Positions 59,736-64,000 of a stretch of 64,000 nt of DNA are shown piece by piece (position 1 is the stretch's first letter; each line of letters begins with the position of its first letter). The stretch lies in assembly GCA_964507325.1 (NCBI GenBank), contig CAZDQL010000007.1, positions 1-64,000 on the forward strand, in the 5' to 3' direction. Under the pieces are notes generated by a model. The model was not told the origin of the DNA. It ran no database searches and saw only the letters and a program-made list of their open reading frames with translations. Both the position numbers and the translations under genes were made by a program. The DNA comes from CAZDQL01 sp964507325. GTDB taxonomy: Bacteria; Planctomycetota; UBA1135; GCA-002686595.

Positions 59736-61300
59736 CGTTGAGCCTCCTGGCGCTGCCTCGAGGCGGCCTCGAGGATCGCCTCCCAGTCGATTTCGGGGTC
59801 GGCGAAGAACGCCTCCCAGTCCTGCGGCCCGCCCCCCAGCCGTTGGTGGCATTCGACGCAGACCTTCTCCAGCGCCCCGGTCAACGAGGGCGCCTGGCTG
59901 CCCTCGGCCGGAGAGCCCTCCAGTGGGCCCTCGGGTCCGTGGCACTGGTCGCAGGCCTGGATCCTGCGCGCGGACTCCGGCCAGGGCAGCGAGGTGCGGT
60001 GCGCGGTCGCGTACTCCCCATCCGCCTGCAGCAGGTTGTGGTGGCACTCCTGGCAGGAGAAGGAGTCGTCCAGGGCGTGGGCGTGGTGGTCCCACCAGAA
60101 GGCGCCCTGCGCAGTCTCGACCTGGAAGAACTCCACGGTGGGCTCCTCGGTCGCCAGGAGATCCCAGCGGTCGAGGCCGTGACCCTGCTCGCGGTGGCAA
60201 CCGATGCAGCGCTCCTCGAGCGCCTCGGCGAGGGAGGGGTTCTCGAAGAGCTGGCTGTCGTGGCAGGAGCGGCAGGCCAGGTGCGGCTCCCCCGGCTGGT
60301 CCTGGTGGTGACAGGTCTCGCACTCCAGGTCGCGGTAGCGGCCGTGACGCTCGTGGCTCCAGAGCACGTGGCCGATCTCCTCGTGCACCAGCCAGGAGGG
60401 GTCCGCGTCGTGGCACCCCTCGCAGGTGACCGGCATGCGCGCGGTCAGGTCCCGGTACGCCGGGCGGTGGCACTCCTGGCAGCGCTGGTGGATCGCCTGT
60501 TCGAGGTTGGGGAGCTCGCGCCGGGTCACGTCGTGGACCCACGGCTCGTGGCAGTCCTTGCAGGTGCGCCCGTCGTTCTCGGGGTTGCTCTCGGTGTGGC
60601 ACTCCGCGCACTCGCCGTGCCGCGCCTGGGCGTGACGCTGCGCGTCGGCCACGCCACCGATCCCCTCCAGCCCGGTGGCGGTGGACTCGCCGCGCACCTC
60701 GGCCGGCAGGTGACAGGCGTTGCAGGGGCGGTAGTCGCCGTCGGTCTCGGCCGCCGTGTCGTGGTGGTGGCAGTGGACGCACTCGCTGTGTGGATCCCCT
60801 CCCGCGGCGTCGATGCCGAAGCGGCGGGAGTGGGCGTAGTGGCTCCAGCGGACGCGCCCGTGGTCCCCCGCGGAGCCCGGAGCGTGGCAGTCGCGGCAGA
60901 GCACCGGCCCCTTCTCCAGCGCCTCGTGACAGCCGATGCAATTGGCGTGCAGGGCGACCCTCGGTGGGGGACCGTGCTCCCCCTCGTAGACCTGGGCGGG
61001 CACCGCCATGAAGAGGTCCGCCTGGATCATCAGCTCGTGGTCCTCCTCCGCCCGGTGGCAGGTGGAGCAGGGGCGCGGCTCAGCGGTGCCCTCGCGTTCC
61101 TTGTGGTGGCAGACCTTGCAGCTGGCTACATCCTCCATCCGCGCGTGCTGCTCGTGGTTCCAGGTGACGTCGCCGATGCGCGAGGAGATGACCCGGTCCG
61201 GCTCCCGCTCGGGAATCATCAGCGAGCCCGAGAGCCCCACGACGATCAGCACGGCCACCAGCCCCAGGAGCGCCTTGGCGTTGATTCGATTCTGGATCAC
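59732..61300 (-). CDS. 16-haem cytochrome c, HmcA-like
   Basis: The protein has 522 residues with a GTG start and an N-terminal membrane helix (ALLGLVAVLIVVGLSGSLM) that would export and tether it. I count sixteen CxxCH haem-binding motifs, from CKVCH and CSTCH near the N-terminus to CDQCH and CVECH near the C-terminus, with many spare histidines for bis-His ligation. Sixteen haems is the number in the Desulfovibrio high-molecular-mass cytochrome HmcA, and the following FeS and NrfD genes match the hmcABC order, though sequence similarity to HmcA was not tested. It should act as a periplasmic electron wire. It is divergent from the RseC-like gene. Confidence 0.9.
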   Translation of the reverse strand: MIQNRINAKALLGLVAVLIVVGLSGSLMIPEREPDRVISSRIGDVTWNHEQHARMEDVASCKVCHHKEREGTAEPRPCSTCHRAEEDHELMIQADLFMAVPAQVYEGEHGPPPRVALHANCIGCHEALEKGPVLCRDCHAPGSAGDHGRVRWSHYAHSRRFGIDAAGGDPHSECVHCHHHDTAAETDGDYRPCNACHLPAEVRGESTATGLEGIGGVADAQRHAQARHGECAECHTESNPENDGRTCKDCHEPWVHDVTRRELPNLEQAIHQRCQECHRPAYRDLTARMPVTCEGCHDADPSWLVHEEIGHVLWSHERHGRYRDLECETCHHQDQPGEPHLACRSCHDSQLFENPSLAEALEERCIGCHREQGHGLDRWDLLATEEPTVEFFQVETAQGAFWWDHHAHALDDSFSCQECHHNLLQADGEYATAHRTSLPWPESARRIQACDQCHGPEGPLEGSPAEGSQAPSLTGALEKVCVECHQRLGGGPQDWEAFFADPEIDWEAILEAASRQRQEAQR

Positions 61301-61368
61301 GGGAGCGGGTGGGGATCGTGTGGGCCTCTGGGGACTCCTGACGCGCCGGCGACGGCTACAATCCCGCC

Positions 61369-61833
61369 ATGCCCCGCGTCGGTATCGTGCTCGCCGTCGA
61401 AGGCGACCGCGCTCGGATCGCGACCACCCGGCGCGGGATCTGCGACGGGTGCTCCGAGCACTCCGAGTGCGTGGTGGGCGGGTCCAGCGGCGAGGGGATC
61501 TCCGAGGAGGTCACCGCCCGCAACCCGCTCCACGCGCGCCCCGGCGACCAGGTGGAGTTCGACCTCCCCGGTCACACCGAGCTCAAGCTCTCCCTCCTCG
61601 TCTGGACGGTCCCCCTGGTCGGTCTGGTGGCGGGCGCGGTCCTGGGGGCGGGCCTGCACCCGCGCCTGGCCCTCGACCGCGACGCGGCCACCCTGGTGGG
61701 CATGCTGCTGGGGGGCGTGGCGGCCTTCGGCCTGGTGGTCCTGGTCGACCGGCGCGCCCGTGGCGACGAGCGCCTCGTCCCCGAGGTGGTCAAGATCCTG
61801 ACCGCCGACTCCTGTTCCTCGTTGCAGCATTAG
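61369..61833 (+). CDS. rseC: RseC/MucC-family protein (SoxR-reducing system type)
   Basis: A 154-residue membrane protein of the PF04246 type: an N-terminal beta domain with GICDGCSEHSECVVGG, the cysteine cluster of the family, NPLHARPGDQVEFDLP, then two membrane helices (LLVWTVPLVGLVAGAVLGAG and TLVGMLLGGVAAFGLVVLVD). RseC is functionally tied to Rnf-type electron transport (SoxR reduction in E. coli) and is often found next to rnf genes. Here it converges on the RnfB fusion with stops overlapping at TTAG (61830-61833). Its exact role is unknown. Confidence 0.85.
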   Translation: MPRVGIVLAVEGDRARIATTRRGICDGCSEHSECVVGGSSGEGISEEVTARNPLHARPGDQVEFDLPGHTELKLSLLVWTVPLVGLVAGAVLGAGLHPRLALDRDAATLVGMLLGGVAAFGLVVLVDRRARGDERLVPEVVKILTADSCSSLQH

Positions 61834-63968
61834 ATCGGGGACTTGTTCAGGAGCTCGCTCACGCGTTCGTCCACCGCCTTGCCGAAGGCATGGCGCGTCT
61901 TGGCGGTGTCGGAGAAGTAGCAGATCGTGCCGCAGCGCATGCAGCGCTCCGCCTCGGCCTGCATCAGCTCGGGGGTGACCACCAGGTCCACCTCGTCGAA
62001 GGAGTGGATGCGCTCGCCGGGGTCGAGCTCCGGCCGCGGCGCGCTGGGGACCTGACCGACGCCGATCACGGGGATCAGCCCCGAGAGGCGGATCTTCTCC
62101 GGTCCCGGGAAGGTGGCGCGCTCGAAGGCCAGGTCCTCGCCGTTCAGGAAGCGGTGGATCGAGCGCGCCGCGCGCCGCCCGGTCCCCACGGCGTCGATCA
62201 GGAGGGCCGGGCCGCTCCAGATGTCGCCGCCGCTGAAGATGTGGGGGATCCCCGACTGCAGCGTCTGGTCGTCGGTCACGATCGTGTTCCAGCGCGTCAG
62301 CTCGAGGCCGCGCTGCTTCAGGTCGTCGGTGTACCAGTCGACGAGCGGCTTCTGGCCGATCGCCGAGATGACCACGTCGACGTCCATGACCGTCTCGGAG
62401 CCCTCGATCTCGACCGGGCGCCGGCGGCCGGAGGCGTCCGGCTCTCCCAGCTCCATGCGGATGAACTCGACCTGCTTCAGCTTGCCGTCCGCGTCCCCGA
62501 TCAAGCGCAGGGGGGCGGCCAGGAAGTGGTACTGGACCCCCTCCTCCTCGGCGGCGTGGATCTCCACCTTGTTGGCCGGCATCTCGTTGCGCGTCCTGCG
62601 GTAGAGCAGGACCACCTCACCGGCGTTCATGCGCAGGGAGGAGCGGCAGGCGTCCATGGCGGTGTTCCCGCCGCCCACCACGACCACGCGCTTGCCGGTC
62701 AGGTCGACCTCGATCCCCAGCTCGCGCTTCTCCAGGAACTCGGTCCCCTTCCAGACGCCCTCCAGGTCCTCCCCCTCGCAGCGCAGGGAGGAGTTGTCCC
62801 AGGCGCCCATCGCCAGCAGGATGGCGTCGTACTTCTCTTCGAGGTCCTTGAGGGTGAAGTCGCTGCCGAAGGCCACGCCGCGCTCGACCTCCACTCCCAG
62901 CTCGAGGATGTCCTCGATCTCGTAGTCGAGCACCTGCTTGGGCAAGCGGTACTCCGGGATGCCGTAGCGCAGCATGCCCCCCAGCTCGGGCTTGGATTCC
63001 AGGATCGTGGGGTGGTGCCCCAGCCGCCGCAGGTAGTAGGCCGCCGAGAGCCCGCAGGGGCCTCCGCCCACGATCGCCACCCGCTTGCCGGTGTCGGGCA
63101 GGATCGGGGGCAGCTTGCGGCCGGGGAGCTTCATCTCCCAGTCGGCGACGAAGCGCTTCAGGTAGTTGTGATGCACCGGCTCGTCTTCGATCGCCGCGCG
63201 CCGGCAGCCGCCCTCGCAGGGAGCGGGGCAGACGCGCCCGCAGATCAGGGGCAGGGGATTGCGCTCCTTGATCACGCTGACCGCTTCCACGTACTTGCCC
63301 TGGGAGGCGAGCTCGACGTAGGCCGGGATGTTGATCTGGGCGGGGCAGAGCTGGCGGCAGGGCGCGATGCACTCGTCGTCGTGCTGGAAGTGCAGGAGCC
63401 GGTCGGAGAGGGAGAAGAGCTCGATCACGTCGTTGGGACAGACGCGCTCGCAGCCCCCGCACCCGACGCACTTCTCCGGGTCGACCACCGGGTACCCCTC
63501 GGGTCCCATGTGCAGCGCGTCGAAGCTGCAGGCCTTGACGCAGGTCCCGAGCCCCAGACAGCCGTACTTGCACAGGAGGTCGCCGCCGTACATCTCCGCC
63601 ATGGCGCGGCAGTCGGCCATCCCCTCGTAGTAGTACTTCTGCTCGGCGCGCTCGCCGCCGGTGCAGTAGTGGTTGGCGACCTTGGGCTCGATGAAGCCCA
63701 CCTCTCCGCCCAGGATGCGCGCCACCGCCGCCGCGGTGTCCGGCCCTCCCGCCACGCAGGCGGTGGTCGACGCGGACCCGGCGACCATCCCCTCGGCGCA
63801 GGCGGAGCAGCCGGCGAAGCCGCAACCCCCGCAGTTGGCGCCGGGGAGCACGTCCTCCACCTTGGAGATGCGCGGATCGACCTCGACGAAGAAGACGCGG
63901 GCGGCGATCGCCAGGACCAGGGCGGCGCCCAGGCCGATCACCAACATGACGATGGCCGGGGTCAGCAT
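61830..63968 (-). CDS. rnfB: RnfB fused to GltD-type FAD/NAD(P)H oxidoreductase
   Basis: A 712-residue fusion. Residues 1-30 are the RnfB membrane anchor (PAIVMLVIGLGAALVLAIAA). Residues about 35-110 are the RnfB [4Fe-4S] domain (LPGANCGGCGFAGCSACAEG), followed by two ferredoxin clusters (CLGLGTCVKAC and CVGCGGCERVCP). From about residue 195 the chain becomes a glutamate-synthase-small-subunit (GltD)-like protein: CIAPCRQLCPAQINIPAYVE, CGRVCPAPCEGGC, the FAD motif VAIVGGGPCGLSAAYYLRRL, and the NAD(P)H motif VVVVGGGNTAMDACRSSLRM. The C-terminus adds CMRCGTICYFSD. The GltD-like part may give RnfB a direct NAD(P)H or ferredoxin:NADP port. Its ATG overlaps the upstream stop (TGATG), so it is in the rnf operon that continues off the window. 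Confidence 0.9.
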   Translation of the reverse strand: MLTPAIVMLVIGLGAALVLAIAARVFFVEVDPRISKVEDVLPGANCGGCGFAGCSACAEGMVAGSASTTACVAGGPDTAAAVARILGGEVGFIEPKVANHYCTGGERAEQKYYYEGMADCRAMAEMYGGDLLCKYGCLGLGTCVKACSFDALHMGPEGYPVVDPEKCVGCGGCERVCPNDVIELFSLSDRLLHFQHDDECIAPCRQLCPAQINIPAYVELASQGKYVEAVSVIKERNPLPLICGRVCPAPCEGGCRRAAIEDEPVHHNYLKRFVADWEMKLPGRKLPPILPDTGKRVAIVGGGPCGLSAAYYLRRLGHHPTILESKPELGGMLRYGIPEYRLPKQVLDYEIEDILELGVEVERGVAFGSDFTLKDLEEKYDAILLAMGAWDNSSLRCEGEDLEGVWKGTEFLEKRELGIEVDLTGKRVVVVGGGNTAMDACRSSLRMNAGEVVLLYRRTRNEMPANKVEIHAAEEEGVQYHFLAAPLRLIGDADGKLKQVEFIRMELGEPDASGRRRPVEIEGSETVMDVDVVISAIGQKPLVDWYTDDLKQRGLELTRWNTIVTDDQTLQSGIPHIFSGGDIWSGPALLIDAVGTGRRAARSIHRFLNGEDLAFERATFPGPEKIRLSGLIPVIGVGQVPSAPRPELDPGERIHSFDEVDLVVTPELMQAEAERCMRCGTICYFSDTAKTRHAFGKAVDERVSELLNKSPI

Positions 63969-64000
63969 CAGATCATCCCCTTGAAGGCGAAGAAGGAGAT
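63968..64000 (-). CDS. C-terminal end of a probable RnfA/RnfE-type membrane subunit (partial)
   Basis: Only the last ten codons and the stop are inside the window (ISFFAFKGMI). The hydrophobic end with FKGM resembles the C-terminus of RnfA/RnfE-type subunits, and rnfA directly precedes rnfB in many clusters. The TGA overlaps the RnfB ATG as TGATG. The identification rests mainly on position. Confidence 0.5.
   Translation of the reverse strand: MSFFAFKGMI

Overview
The window is very GC-rich and densely packed. Many neighbouring genes overlap by four bases (ATGA or GTGA), and signal peptides or lipoprotein signals are common. It carries several CxPxR sulfatases, a CpeT-like lipoprotein, sodium/solute symporters, a GH95-like enzyme fused to GH2, and an Rnf/multihaem cytochrome region. 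That gene set best fits a heterotrophic, probably aquatic, member of the Planctomycetota or a related PVC lineage. The assignment is inferred from gene content only; no rRNA or marker gene is present.

Layout. Positions 1-13463 hold an unknown membrane protein cut by the left edge, an SGLT-type symporter, a sulfatase plus ulvan-lyase-related BNR protein pair, a large WD40-like secreted protein, a GH78 rhamnosidase, a PadR remnant and a CpeT-like lipoprotein. This looks like uptake and breakdown of a sulfated, rhamnose-containing polysaccharide. Position 13432-18894 is one 1820-residue GH95-like/GH2 fusion. Positions 19057-23419 form a compact fructan operon: fructokinase, sugar porter and GH32. 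Positions 23441-29389 run leftward: a GntR/FCD regulator, a GH95-like enzyme with an inserted LamG-like module, and a beta-helix protein with an inserted CBM6. Positions 29434-39300 run rightward as a sialic-acid operon: SGNH esterase with two sialidase domains, N-acetylneuraminate lyase, a mutarotase fused to a sodium symporter, an AGE-type epimerase and a phosphoesterase lipoprotein. A perfect 20-bp palindrome sits on the regulator's start codon between these two operons and is the obvious candidate operator.

Positions 39358-56936 hold a DUF2339 membrane protein, a FAD-dependent oxidoreductase, two more sulfatases (one with a discoidin-like tail), a PNGase F-like protein with a PDZ domain, a beta-helix/DUF4838/discoidin fusion and a Cna-B-like repeat protein. 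Together with the sialidase operon this suggests an attack on complex sulfated, sialylated or N-linked glycans: PNGase-like release, desulfation, sialic acid removal and exo-glycosidase trimming, followed by import and catabolism. The substrate remains an inference.

Positions 56962-64000 change theme to energy metabolism: a 16-haem cytochrome, a four-cluster ferredoxin-type subunit, an NrfD-type membrane protein fused to a pentahaem domain, an RseC-family protein and an RnfB-GltD fusion preceded by the last codons of an RnfA/RnfE-type subunit. This looks like a transmembrane electron conduit beside an Rnf complex that continues off the right edge. No tRNA, rRNA, CRISPR array or insertion sequence was seen. 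No gene-free stretch exceeds 300 bases; the longest is the divergent region 54688-54941.
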